Shown here one piece after another: positions 7,300 through 16,271 of a stretch of 64,000 bases of DNA. Source of the DNA: Marinigracilibium pacificum (GTDB lineage Bacteria > Bacteroidota > Bacteroidia > Cytophagales > Cyclobacteriaceae); assembly GCF_012926615.1 (NCBI RefSeq), contig NZ_JABBNU010000002.1, forward strand, positions 62,001 to 126,000, in the 5' to 3' direction. Within the stretch, counting starts at the first letter, position 1; each line of letters starts with the position of its first letter. Below the pieces are notes generated by a model, which saw only the letters and a program-made list of their open reading frames with translations, made no database searches and was not told where the DNA came from. The position numbers and the translations under genes are program-made.

Positions 7300-8854
7300 A
7301 TTTGAAATACACTTCATGCATCCAGACATATCCGTCCGGAGCGAATGCTGCTTTTACAGCACTCTTATGATATTTTACCACTTTACCTGCTGTTGAAGTT
7401 TTATAGTATCCGGAACTGTAAGCTCTTTGATCCCATCTTCCATATGGATCATGAGCATAGTAATATTCACCATCATAACCAATAAAGACTATCAGGTGTC
7501 CGTATGAAGTAGTATAACCATGTGCCATAACCGGTTTGCCTTGAGCTAAAAACTGGTTCATACGGCTAAGAGAACCATAGGCATTACCATATATTCTTGC
7601 GCTAATACCTGCATAAGCTGCTTCATTGTTGAATACATATTGAAAACCAGGAACTGTTTGGGCTTGTTTTGTACCATAATATCTTGAAATCTGGTCAGGT
7701 GTAACATTAGCTCCATAGTAATTCAATACCATTGCAATTGCAGTGTTCTGACAAGAAGTGTATGGGTTTATCGCATTGTTTAACTGCCAGAAGTATGGAA
7801 TTCCTTTTATATAATCTGATGCGGTAGGATCTTCAATGGTATCCGGGTAACTACCTCTTCTACTAACTAAAAGCTGTGTTTTGTTAGAGTTATAAACTTT
7901 TACAGTTGTATAAATCTGACCTGCCTGATTAAATTTCAGTGTGAATTGTCCGGTAGCAGAAGACCTTCCTGCAGGAATAGTCAAGTTGCCATAAGCTACA
8001 GTATAAGTTCCGGAGCTTCTTGAAACAGATACCTCAACATAATAGGTCCTGTTAATAGTAGTGTTTGTTGATTCACTTAAAGTGACTGATAAATTCTCAT
8101 TTGTGTTAATTGTAATTGGAGAAGTAGAATAATAAAAGCTTCCAATATTTGGTTTTGGTGCACTCTGGCCGGTGTTTAAGAGAACACCTTTGCAGTAGAT
8201 TTTTTCAATTGAATTATTGCGAATAGTAATTCTTCCACCAGGCAGATTTAAAATTAAATCTGATCCATTGGTAGTTGTCGATACCTGGTTTGATGCAATA
8301 TCAGGTAGTTGTAAAACGTCAGTTCCACCTCCATCTTCAATGATATCGTAACCATCATACAAATAATAGTAATAGGTGTCATTACCACCACCACCATTAA
8401 CCTTGTCATTTCCATTGTTTCCGAAAAGGAAGTCATTTCCACTTTGACCATAAAGCTCATCGTTTTCCTTACCACCATAGATATAATCGTTGTCAGCTCC
8501 ACCATAGAGTTTGTCATAACCTTGATCACCTCTAATGATGTCATTTCCGGAGTTTCCTTGAATAAAATCATCTCCTTTTCCTCCGTAAATCAAATCATCA
8601 CCGCCATTTGCATATACCTGGTCATGGTGTGCATAAGCTATGATCATATCATTACTCGAGTAGCCTTGTAGAAAATCCTGATTGGCAGTTCCATAAATCG
8701 TTCTGGAATAAGATCTGGCCCTAATCGAATCCGGCATGTCAGCAAACTCAATAATTTCAGGAGTTGATGATGGCGTTGAAGGATTGATGTTTTCCTCCTG
8801 GCAGGCATATAGTATCATGCCCACCATGCATAATAATGCTAGTGTTTTTTTCAT
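7298..8854 (-). CDS. Lipoprotein with RTX calcium-binding repeats and C39-type cysteine peptidase domain
   Basis: The 518-residue protein has a lipoprotein signal (lipobox LYAC, Cys18). Residues about 84-160 hold eight or nine RTX-type nonapeptides (GGKGDDFIQ, GNSGNDIIR, GGADNDYIY and so on), a Ca2+-binding beta-roll. A beta-rich linker spans about 235-330. A C39_2-like papain-fold domain fills about 348-518, with likely catalytic Cys368 (SCQNTAIAM), His453 (YGHLIVFIGYD) and Asp469 (AHDPYG). This suggests a Ca2+-stabilised cysteine peptidase anchored to a membrane or the cell surface. RTX repeats usually sit at the C-terminus of type I-secreted toxins; here they are N-terminal and the export route is Sec/lipoprotein. 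No type I exporter is nearby. Confidence 0.88.
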   Translation of the reverse strand: MKKTLALLCMVGMILYACQEENINPSTPSSTPEIIEFADMPDSIRARSYSRTIYGTANQDFLQGYSSNDMIIAYAHHDQVYANGGDDLIYGGKGDDFIQGNSGNDIIRGDQGYDKLYGGADNDYIYGGKENDELYGQSGNDFLFGNNGNDKVNGGGGNDTYYYYLYDGYDIIEDGGGTDVLQLPDIASNQVSTTTNGSDLILNLPGGRITIRNNSIEKIYCKGVLLNTGQSAPKPNIGSFYYSTSPITINTNENLSVTLSESTNTTINRTYYVEVSVSRSSGTYTVAYGNLTIPAGRSSATGQFTLKFNQAGQIYTTVKVYNSNKTQLLVSRRGSYPDTIEDPTASDYIKGIPYFWQLNNAINPYTSCQNTAIAMVLNYYGANVTPDQISRYYGTKQAQTVPGFQYVFNNEAAYAGISARIYGNAYGSLSRMNQFLAQGKPVMAHGYTTSYGHLIVFIGYDGEYYYAHDPYGRWDQRAYSSGYYKTSTAGKVVKYHKSAVKAAFAPDGYVWMHEVYFK

Positions 8855-9090
8855 GTTTGGGTTGCGTTTTGGTTTTAAAGGGCGCCAAAATCGAAATAAA
8901 CATCAAAAAAGTCAAATAATTAATTGTAAAATTACAAAATAAATGTTTGGTGAGTTTTGATTGTCAGATGGTTAAAATAGATGGATTCTTATTGGTTTAA
9001 TCGTAACTCAACTTTGATGAGTAAACAGGTTGTTTTTTTAAGTGCTTGTTATTGAGTAGGTTGTAGTGTTTTTTTTGGAGCGTATTTTGG

Positions 9091-9477
9091 TTATTTTTCA
9101 ATAACGTCGATCAGGTTGCCATATAAATCTTCTATAATCATAACCTTGCCATGTGGCAATGAAGTTGGAGGTTGAGTGACTGAAATTCCCTTACTTTTGT
9201 AAATTTCATAGTCGGAATCTACATCGTTTGTGTTAAGGATAAACAATACTTTTCCGGCACTTTGATTACCCACCTGAGATAATTCTCTTTCATTATTGAC
9301 CTTATTAAGAATCAACATAACACCTGATGACGTCGAAGGAGAAACCGTTACCCATCTTTTAGTATTACTAATGGGTGTATCTTCAATTAAAGTGAAATCT
9401 AATTTATTCGTGTAGAAGTCGATCGCTTCATCATAGTCTTTAACTAGTAGGCAAAAACCTGAAAATGTTTGTTTCAT
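9091..9477 (-). CDS. VOC (glyoxalase/bleomycin-resistance) family protein
   Basis: The 128-residue single-domain protein has the paired beta-alpha-beta-beta-beta modules of the vicinal oxygen chelate fold: an N-terminal FSGFCLLVKDYDEAIDFYTN motif and a C-terminal IIEDLYGNLIDVIE ending. Metal-ligand glutamates are plausible in the last strand. Family members act as lyases, dioxygenases or drug-binding proteins; the substrate is not predictable here. It follows the lipoprotein gene 9494-9928 by 16 bp and is probably co-transcribed with it. Confidence 0.85.
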   Translation of the reverse strand: MKQTFSGFCLLVKDYDEAIDFYTNKLDFTLIEDTPISNTKRWVTVSPSTSSGVMLILNKVNNERELSQVGNQSAGKVLFILNTNDVDSDYEIYKSKGISVTQPPTSLPHGKVMIIEDLYGNLIDVIEK

Positions 9478-9493
9478 TTAATAAAGATACTAA

Positions 9494-9928
9494 TTAATCG
9501 GTATATGCTTTAGTGTAAATCAACATAGGACCATCGCATGGAGCAGAGCCTCCTATTAATTCTTTTTCTTCGATTCTCAGGTATTCAGTCTGATCGCCAG
9601 TACAGTTGTCAATCAATTCAGAGTCATTATCATATTCAAGTTTAATGTACTTTCCATCTGAAAGATCTTCTAAACTATAATTTCCTGAAGCTGATTTACT
9701 AGAATTACTTTCCTTAACAGTTTTTGTAAAAGTTTTATCTCCCCGAAAGGTGTATGATTCATATCTACCTAGCTCACTTCCGGTAAACTCTGTTTGAGAT
9801 CTCCCGGCAATCATCTTATGAAGAGTCCAATTTCCAGTGATGCTTTGGTCTTGAATGGTTTTGTTGTCAATGTTTGCACAAGAAACTAACGCAAAAATTA
9901 GCATTGGTATGTAGATAAATTTATTCAT
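9494..9928 (-). CDS. Small lipocalin-like lipoprotein
   Basis: The 144-residue protein has a lipoprotein signal (lipobox ALVSC, Cys17). The mature part begins with ITGNWTLHKMIAG and has alternating strands (YESYTFRGDKTFTKTV, ASGNYSLED), the pattern of Bacteroidota lipocalin-like DUF proteins. Two later cysteines (DNCTGD, SAPCDG) may form a disulfide. The function is unknown. It is the first gene of a likely two-gene unit with the VOC protein. Confidence 0.7.
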   Translation of the reverse strand: MNKFIYIPMLIFALVSCANIDNKTIQDQSITGNWTLHKMIAGRSQTEFTGSELGRYESYTFRGDKTFTKTVKESNSSKSASGNYSLEDLSDGKYIKLEYDNDSELIDNCTGDQTEYLRIEEKELIGGSAPCDGPMLIYTKAYTD

Positions 9929-9980
9929 GGTTAGGGTTTTAATTTATAATACTACAAAAATCTTTCCAGTATTATTGAAT

Positions 9981-11114
9981 CTATATTAACATTAGAAGAT
10001 ATCCTAAAATTGATGATCCTAAAACGATCCACATTGCACTTAATTTTTTTGGACCAAAGGTAAATACTAATCCTAATATAGCTAAAACTATACTTTGCCA
10101 ATTAGTTAAAGTGTCTTGTGCCATAGAAATTAATACTGAACACATTACCGCAACTGCAGCGATGTTTACAGAGTCAAGAAACCCTCTCAAAAAAAGAGAT
10201 TTACGCATTTTTGGAATTAATGGATTTAGTATCCATACAAATAAAAATGAAGGTAAGAAAATTCCGGCTGTGGCAGCCATTGCGCCTTTAACTCCTCCCA
10301 TTTGATACCCAATAAAAGTGGCTGTAGATAATACCGGACCGGGAGTAAACTGACCAACTGCTACAGCATCTATAAGTTCTTGCCTTGAAAGGAGACCATT
10401 CATTACAAGTTCGGCATCCAGATATGCAAAAAGCACATAACCACTACCATAAAGTATCGAACCTACCTTAAGGAAAGACCAGAATATTTTTGATGTATTA
10501 ATAAGTTTATCATCTGCCAGAGGATCACTTCCTAATATAAAGGTTAAGGGTAATAAAGAATTAGTAGTATTACCCTGACGGACATAAAAATAGATAGCTC
10601 CAATTAAACCTGCTCCAAGTAGTGCAAGAATCTCATTTACTCCGAGAACACTTGCTATTAAAACAAGAGCACCCAAGATTCCAAGCTCCGTATTTTTGAG
10701 TGCTTTTTTACCAAGTTTAAAAATAGCGCCTGCTATAATTGCTAAAACGGCAGGTTTAATACCGTAAATAAAGGGTTGTACTTCGGGTAATTGGCCATAC
10801 TCTGTGTATGCCCAGGCTAAAACACCGGTTATAACTACTGCCGGAAATATAAAACTTATACCTGCTGCAAATAAACCGGGGATTCCGGCTCTTTCATGTC
10901 CGCAGTGCATAGTCATTTCTGTCGAGTTAGGGCCTGGGATAAGGTTTGTTGCTCCCATTAAATCAAGAAAATGTTGTCTTGACATCCACTTTCTTTTATT
11001 AACAACTTCTTCTTCCATCATGGCAACATGAGCTGCCGGACCCCCAAAGGCAATGCATCCAAGTTTAAAAAATAAAAATATTACTTCCTTTAAGTTATTC
11101 TTGTTGGTATCCAT
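9981..11114 (-). CDS. chrA: Chromate transporter, two-domain (long-chain) ChrA
   Basis: The 377-residue polytopic protein is an internal duplication typical of long-chain CHR transporters. The N-half has FGGPAAHVAMMEEEVV (23-38) and NLIPGPNSTE (57-66). The C-half repeats the pattern with YGSGYVLFAYLDAELV and GQFTPGPVLSTATFIGYQMG. The family exports chromate, probably in exchange with another ion, and gives chromate resistance; in strains not exposed to chromium it may handle other oxyanions. No chrB regulator is adjacent. The gene appears monocistronic. Confidence 0.93.
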   Translation of the reverse strand: MDTNKNNLKEVIFLFFKLGCIAFGGPAAHVAMMEEEVVNKRKWMSRQHFLDLMGATNLIPGPNSTEMTMHCGHERAGIPGLFAAGISFIFPAVVITGVLAWAYTEYGQLPEVQPFIYGIKPAVLAIIAGAIFKLGKKALKNTELGILGALVLIASVLGVNEILALLGAGLIGAIYFYVRQGNTTNSLLPLTFILGSDPLADDKLINTSKIFWSFLKVGSILYGSGYVLFAYLDAELVMNGLLSRQELIDAVAVGQFTPGPVLSTATFIGYQMGGVKGAMAATAGIFLPSFLFVWILNPLIPKMRKSLFLRGFLDSVNIAAVAVMCSVLISMAQDTLTNWQSIVLAILGLVFTFGPKKLSAMWIVLGSSILGYLLMLI

Positions 11115-11169
11115 AACTAAAATTTCCTCAAAAATATCTTAGGCAGAGGAACTCTCAAAGTTTAATTTT

Positions 11170-11562
11170 TTAATTAATAGTTATAGAAAAGCTGAATTGC
11201 TTGTCAGGCGTTTCGGTATTTACAATAAAATTATATACGCCTTTACTTTTAGGTGAGAATTGATATGTTGCTTCAACAGGAATTAAAATCTGAGCGCAAC
11301 CAATACAAGCATCATATTCTCCTTTTGCATCTATATAGGTTGTGTTTCCATCTTCTATAGATTTTAGCTCGGTAAAAGATTGACATGCTTGCGATAAAGT
11401 CATATTGAAAATAATATTTACCTGATCGCCAATACGTGCTGTAGCTGGGGCGCCTGCATTTTCAATGACGATAAATTGCTTTTCAATACAGCCGATTTCT
11501 TCGTCATCCTTTTTGCACGCTATTACACATAGAAGTACTACAAAAATTGAAAAATATCTCAA
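11170..11562 (-). CDS. Small cysteine-containing lipoprotein of unknown function
   Basis: The 130-residue protein has a lipoprotein signal (lipobox VIAC, Cys16, followed by KKDDEE). The mature domain contains five further cysteines, including a CIGC pair in YDACIGCAQI, and ends in beta strands (YQFSPKSKGVYNF, FSFSITIN), suggesting a compact Ig-like fold. I recognise no family. It stands alone between chrA and the glycosyltransferase gene. Confidence 0.65.
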   Translation of the reverse strand: MRYFSIFVVLLCVIACKKDDEEIGCIEKQFIVIENAGAPATARIGDQVNIIFNMTLSQACQSFTELKSIEDGNTTYIDAKGEYDACIGCAQILIPVEATYQFSPKSKGVYNFIVNTETPDKQFSFSITIN

Positions 11563-11655
11563 GGTATTAAAAGTTAGCTTTAGTGCTTATAACATTAAGA
11601 TAAGGATAATGTTCTAAAAATCAATTTATTATAATGATAAAACTGGGTTTATTGC

Positions 11656-12636
11656 CTATCTGAAGAAATAAAAGTTCTTCATTTCAATTAATTCCATGTT
11701 CATAAATAATTGTTTAAGCTTTTCTTTTTGAGCCTTTTCTTCAATTGTGATGATGAATTTTGATTTTTTTCTTTCTAATTCCGGCTTGAAAGAAGGGGAG
11801 TTTTTTTTAGGCTTATCTTTTAACCAGGTATATGATAACTTCTTTTTTGTAAGAAGATCTGACAATATTTTACCTTTCTTACCAGCTCCAATAATGGTGA
11901 TGTGTTCGCCTTGAAATTCTATAGAAAGCCAGTATTGAAGTTTGATCTTAAAAAAGGCTTTCTGGGAATAATTTTCACTTCTTCTGCTGGTTCGGTTTTG
12001 ATGCTCTCTCCATAAGTGCAGGGTTTTATCTACACTTTTCACTTTTATGCCGGATGCGTACATTCTGAAAACCAGATCATAATCTTCAGGATATATTGTG
12101 GAATTAAATGCTCCAATTTTATCAAGATCTTCACGGTGTATGAGCCAGTTCGGAGAAGCTATTACGCATTCTTCATAAATATGATCCCAATGATTATTTT
12201 TTTGACACAAATTATTTAGCCAGGCGGCATATTTTTTATAACCGGGAGACACTTCTTTCTTCGAAAAGTAAACAACCGGAGAAGTTACAACAGTGCCTTT
12301 ACCCTCTTCAACCAGCATTTGTTTAAGTAAGAGTAATTTATCCTGTGCCATAATGTCATCTGCATCCATTCGATGAATGTATTTACCTTGGGAATATGAA
12401 TATGCCTGTTTTAATGCTGAGATTATTCCCGTTTCATTGTTTTGATAATATTGAATTCTTTGATCTTTTACTGAATACTGTTTTATAATTTCAATTGTAT
12501 TGTCAGTAGAATGGTCATTAATAATTATAAGTTCCCATTGAGTCTCCGATTGACTAATGACACTGTTTAAACATTCCTTTAGGAAGGGCTCAGCATTTTT
12601 TGCCGGCATTAATATTGAGATTAATCCAGGAATCAT
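11656..12636 (-). CDS. Family 2 glycosyltransferase
   Basis: The 326-residue protein has a GT-A fold start (ISILMPAKNAEPFLKECLNS), the nucleotide-binding IIINDHSTDNT block and the metal-binding DXD equivalent MDADD near residue 94. A conserved YPEDYDLVFRMYASG acceptor-side motif follows, then LWREHQNRTSR. The C-terminal 80 residues are Lys-rich and contain ITIIGAGKKGK, which resembles a nucleotide-binding loop. It should transfer a sugar from an NDP-sugar onto a glycan or lipid. It lies 24 bp after the nitrilase-like gene and is probably co-transcribed with it; the pairing has no obvious pathway meaning. Confidence 0.88.
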   Translation of the reverse strand: MIPGLISILMPAKNAEPFLKECLNSVISQSETQWELIIINDHSTDNTIEIIKQYSVKDQRIQYYQNNETGIISALKQAYSYSQGKYIHRMDADDIMAQDKLLLLKQMLVEEGKGTVVTSPVVYFSKKEVSPGYKKYAAWLNNLCQKNNHWDHIYEECVIASPNWLIHREDLDKIGAFNSTIYPEDYDLVFRMYASGIKVKSVDKTLHLWREHQNRTSRRSENYSQKAFFKIKLQYWLSIEFQGEHITIIGAGKKGKILSDLLTKKKLSYTWLKDKPKKNSPSFKPELERKKSKFIITIEEKAQKEKLKQLFMNMELIEMKNFYFFR

Positions 12637-12660
12637 AAGTTTGCTTAATGGGGACTGTTG

Positions 12661-13575
12661 CTATAAAGAGGTTCTGTCTGCAGACCTTGCATCATTAATT
12701 TGTTCTCCACTATGATATTGACCATTAATGGCTCTTTCCCTCCAATACTTAGTTGAATCATAGAAACTTTCAGAAGTATCAATTTCAGAAATCAGAATGC
12801 TGTCTATATTCTTTTCTAATTTTCCAGTTATAACTCCATCTGGTCGAACTAAAAAAGATGGCCAGCATGACTGAGGGGCAGAGGTATTACTTGCGCTAAT
12901 ATATACATAAGTATTTGCAGCGTATGAAATCATCGTAGCAGGCATAGTGATCTCCGGAAATGTTGATCCCGGGTTATATTTGAGATATTCTTTATCTATA
13001 GGTTTTTGTATCTCATCTAATTTTTCAGTTGATAAATTTCCTGCATAATATGAATGGAACATCACTTCCACTCCCTTCATTTTAAGTTCACGGTATAACT
13101 CAGGGTATCGATATTCATGGCAAATAAGGACACCACACTGAATTCCATTTATCTTAAAAGTTGTAAAATGATCGCCGGGAGTAAAGTGGGCCAGTTCTTC
13201 GTCCAATTTATCAGTTCCAGCACAAAACATTTTATCATACCTGTCCTGAATTTGGCCCTTGTTGTTGATGATATATAGAGAATTATGAGGCTTGTCTGTT
13301 TTTGAAAGTTCATGAGCAGAGCCTAAAATAACCCAAATATTGAGTTCTTCAGCCATATTCATGATTTCTAGTGTTGACTCTCTAAGTAGCTCCCAATCAA
13401 AGTTTTTAAAAGATTCAAAATCAATTCCCGGGTAACCTGACAGGGCATTTTCCGGGAAGTGGATGACATCACAAGCCTCTTTTGAAGCCTCTTTCATTTG
13501 AGAGATTATTATTTCTTTATTTTTAGAAATATCATCACTAATTGAAAACTGACTGGTTGCTATTTTTAGTTTCAT
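12661..13575 (-). CDS. Carbon-nitrogen hydrolase (nitrilase superfamily)
   Basis: The 304-residue protein has the complete Glu-Lys-Cys triad of the superfamily: Glu42 (HFPENALSGY), Lys115 (RYDKMFC) and Cys152 (GVLICHEYRYPE). It should hydrolyse a non-peptide C-N bond of an amide, N-carbamoyl compound or nitrile; sequence alone does not choose among them. It is cytoplasmic. The ATG lies inside a perfect 12-bp inverted repeat (13565-13605), so translation may be controlled by RNA structure. It leads a two-gene unit with the downstream GT2 glycosyltransferase. Confidence 0.9.
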   Translation of the reverse strand: MKLKIATSQFSISDDISKNKEIIISQMKEASKEACDVIHFPENALSGYPGIDFESFKNFDWELLRESTLEIMNMAEELNIWVILGSAHELSKTDKPHNSLYIINNKGQIQDRYDKMFCAGTDKLDEELAHFTPGDHFTTFKINGIQCGVLICHEYRYPELYRELKMKGVEVMFHSYYAGNLSTEKLDEIQKPIDKEYLKYNPGSTFPEITMPATMISYAANTYVYISASNTSAPQSCWPSFLVRPDGVITGKLEKNIDSILISEIDTSESFYDSTKYWRERAINGQYHSGEQINDARSADRTSL

Positions 13576-13605
13576 GGTAAGGTTAAATTATTTCATGAAA
13601 CTAAA
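13565..13605 (-). promoter_or_regulatory. 12-bp inverted repeat enclosing the nitrilase start codon
   Basis: TTTAGTTTCATG (13565-13576) and CATGAAACTAAA (13594-13605) are exact reverse complements separated by 17 nt. In the minus-strand mRNA the downstream arm contains the start codon and codons 2-4. A hairpin would therefore hide the AUG. The upstream arm carries a decoy AUG AAA UAA. Confidence 0.5.
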
Positions 13606-13626
13606 TAATCCTTGTGTTAATTAATA

Positions 13627-15033
13627 CTATCGAATGGTAATTTTCCAGATTAACTTATAGCCAAAATCTGACACATAGATTTCCTGATTGGTTTTAGCAA
13701 CAACACCACTAACCTGATCCATTTTAATGCTGGCGGGCGATCCAATACGGAGATAATAAAAACCAGTAGCAGGAGGAGTTCGTTCGCAGCCACACCATGT
13801 TGGGGTGTCAAAATGACCTACCCCGGCCAGGGTTATTGTCTCTCCTGAAAGAGTTACTCTTCTTAATGCGCCGTTTGAACCATCTACAACATATAAATAA
13901 CCATCGTGATAATCCATGTCTGCCGGGTATGAAAAAGCAGCAGCAGACCCGGTTCCATCTAACATATCCTCAAAAGTTACATCTCCTGCCAAATCAATAC
14001 TTGAGCCTGAATTTAGTTCAACTATACCTTGAAATAAACTTGAAAGTCCTCCGGTATAGTAAATGCTTCCATCATGATAGGTAAGGCCAGCAGGAATTCG
14101 GATTTCATCTGAGTCGATAGTTGGAATTACATGGCTACCAGGCACAGTTGTCACTTCGCCTGAAACAGATATTTTCCGAACATTGAATTCATCGAATGTT
14201 TCGGGGATTTTATTTCCTACATATATATTTCCTTCATCATCCAGGGTTAATCCCTGACCATTAATTCCTGAGGAAGTAAGTTGCGTAAGTGGCTCAGTTC
14301 CAAAATTAAATGATGCTGATGCTGCTGGGCCATCTATGATTCCTGCTGTTCCATCTCCGGCAATAATGTTTATTGTAGTTGGAGATGTTATGTCTATACT
14401 TTTAACTTGTTGAGCTGTTGCATCAGCTATATAAAGCAAGTTTTCTGATTCATTAATATCAATGCCAACGAGACGGCCAAATTCTCCACTCCCACCAGCA
14501 AATATGGATACACTACCTGATAGGTCTACTTTCTTAATTAAGTCATGTTCTGTTTGCTGGTCAATAACATAGAGATTTCCATCTGTATCAATGGTAAGTT
14601 TACCCGGTAAATCAAACTCATCTCCTTCTCCGGCATAAACGACTCCCCTAACTGTAGGTAAGTACCACAAACAAGGGTCACATAATCTCCATATTTCATT
14701 TCTGAAACGAAATAATATAGATAATTCCTCCGGATCAATTAAATCAAAGACAGTTAACTCAAAAAGTACATAATCCTGATCTGCTTCTTCTATATGTATT
14801 TCCTTATCATTAATTAAAATAAGGCCATCTTTTACCAGGTCTTCATTGGCATTAAGTTCGGCAAAATATTGAGACTTAAGTTTTATTTTAGTTCCACTGG
14901 CAGCTTCATCAATTTCTTCATCCAGGGTGTTATATACTTTTGCAGGTCGATCTTTGATTTCATTGTTGTCATTATCGTCTTCGCAAGAAAATAATAAAAC
15001 AAGTATTATGCAGAGGTAGGGTATGGTCTTCAT
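13627..15033 (-). CDS. NHL-repeat beta-propeller lipoprotein
   Basis: The 468-residue protein has a lipoprotein signal (lipobox LLFSC, Cys17, then EDDNDNN). An Ig/IPT-like region covers about 30-120. A six-bladed propeller follows, with NHL-type repeats such as PGKLTIDTDGNLYVID, LVGIDINESENLLYIAD, QGLTLDDEGNIYVGN and PADMDYHDGYLYVVDG. Propellers of this kind bind ligands or proteins and may be enzymes; no catalytic site is evident. It is probably exposed at the cell surface or periplasm. Similar IPT/TIG-plus-NHL lipoproteins are common in Bacteroidota and lack assigned roles. Confidence 0.82.
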   Translation of the reverse strand: MKTIPYLCIILVLLFSCEDDNDNNEIKDRPAKVYNTLDEEIDEAASGTKIKLKSQYFAELNANEDLVKDGLILINDKEIHIEEADQDYVLFELTVFDLIDPEELSILFRFRNEIWRLCDPCLWYLPTVRGVVYAGEGDEFDLPGKLTIDTDGNLYVIDQQTEHDLIKKVDLSGSVSIFAGGSGEFGRLVGIDINESENLLYIADATAQQVKSIDITSPTTINIIAGDGTAGIIDGPAASASFNFGTEPLTQLTSSGINGQGLTLDDEGNIYVGNKIPETFDEFNVRKISVSGEVTTVPGSHVIPTIDSDEIRIPAGLTYHDGSIYYTGGLSSLFQGIVELNSGSSIDLAGDVTFEDMLDGTGSAAAFSYPADMDYHDGYLYVVDGSNGALRRVTLSGETITLAGVGHFDTPTWCGCERTPPATGFYYLRIGSPASIKMDQVSGVVAKTNQEIYVSDFGYKLIWKITIR

Positions 15034-15115
15034 GATACTAGCTGGTTGGTTAATTGTAATTTAATTAAAATTCAGCTGTATCTGTCTGTATTTAAGGTTA
15101 TTAATAGGTCCTGTG

Positions 15116-16129
15116 TTAAGCTGTTTGATTGTTGATCATTCCTTTGAACTCTTCCTTTTTATCAACATAAATAGCTAAAGATTTGAATTCTTTTCTTAGT
15201 CCATAAAAGCTTTTGAATGTACTAGCTTCTTTTAAGGTTATAATAACATTATGATAATCAAGAGCTCCTAAAGGAGATAGTTTTTGACATGATTTATCTT
15301 CAGGCAGGTCTTTTGAAGAGAGTTCAATTTTCTCAATATTTTCAATTGGAATTATAGCTTCTGAAATAATGCCAAATCTTAGGATGATTTTGTTTTCAAG
15401 AATAATATGAGGTCGGTAATAGATAGATTTTAACCAGCCAAAAATTTGGAGTCCGCTATAGATACTTAAACCAGATAATATCCAGGCAGCATAAATATTC
15501 CATTTTTCAAGGAGAATATGAAAAATAAATGTTTCAGCAATTACTAAAAGAATTATTATTGCGAGAGTGGCAATAGAACCACTGGTCTTATGATAGGTGA
15601 AGTTGTTCTTTTGTAATTGTTTTGATTTCCATTTGAAGAACCCAAAATAAATAATTCCAATCTCGGTAGCTAATAAGGAGGCTATAGGACCCGGTAATGA
15701 TTCTTTGCATGTTATGAGCAAAGCTTCATAGAAATCCGATTGATTTTTTTGATTTTGATTAAGGTCTATAATCACTCTTCTGGTTTTGATAATTATAAAA
15801 GTGATTACTCCAAGTTCGATAAGGGGTATTCCGTAAGATCTAAATAGAGATAAGTAGTATTGATTTTGTTCCGGAATAATATTAACACCGACTGTCGTGC
15901 CGATAATTAGTAAAGGAACTATGGTGATTTTTGGAACTTTAGATTTTCGAATTACCAAAAACCAAATAAACGGGATAATTATAATCAGGTCAATAATAAT
16001 AGCATTTGATAATATAATATCGCGTGATACCAGGTCGATATTTAAAGCAACTAACACTAAAGTGAATAGAAGAATAAAGGGGATGGCAAATCTGAAATTC
16101 CTAATTTGTGTATGTAAGGATGCTATCAT
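15116..16129 (-). CDS. Polytopic membrane protein with cytosolic C-terminal domain, unknown function
   Basis: The 337-residue protein has about seven membrane segments in residues 14-235 (FAIPFILLFTLVLVALNI, IIIDLIIIIPFIWFLVI, LGVITFIIIKT and others). The roughly 95-residue soluble C-terminus (RPHIILENKIILRFGIISEAIIPIENIEKIEL) has the strand pattern of a bacterial PH-like domain. I do not recognise a catalytic motif. It is separated from its neighbours by 80-140 bp gaps and seems to be its own unit. Confidence 0.7.
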   Translation of the reverse strand: MIASLHTQIRNFRFAIPFILLFTLVLVALNIDLVSRDIILSNAIIIDLIIIIPFIWFLVIRKSKVPKITIVPLLIIGTTVGVNIIPEQNQYYLSLFRSYGIPLIELGVITFIIIKTRRVIIDLNQNQKNQSDFYEALLITCKESLPGPIASLLATEIGIIYFGFFKWKSKQLQKNNFTYHKTSGSIATLAIIILLVIAETFIFHILLEKWNIYAAWILSGLSIYSGLQIFGWLKSIYYRPHIILENKIILRFGIISEAIIPIENIEKIELSSKDLPEDKSCQKLSPLGALDYHNVIITLKEASTFKSFYGLRKEFKSLAIYVDKKEEFKGMINNQTA

Positions 16130-16271
16130 GAGGTGTCTGGTTGAGGTTAAATTCTATTGGTAATTTAAGGGAATTGATTGAATAGTTATATCAAAAAATG
16201 ACCTGCGGTAAAATTAATATTTGAAATGTGTAATATTGGATTTTTATTAAGCTACGAGTGATTTTAAATAA

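Noticed and set aside
7241-7300. Possible small RNA gene between cyclase and RTX genes
   Set aside because: The hairpin and T-rich tail are fully explained as a shared terminator for two convergent genes.
8254-8571. Open frame inside the RTX lipoprotein gene in another frame
   Set aside because: It is a by-product of the repeated RTX codons and has no start signal or family resemblance.
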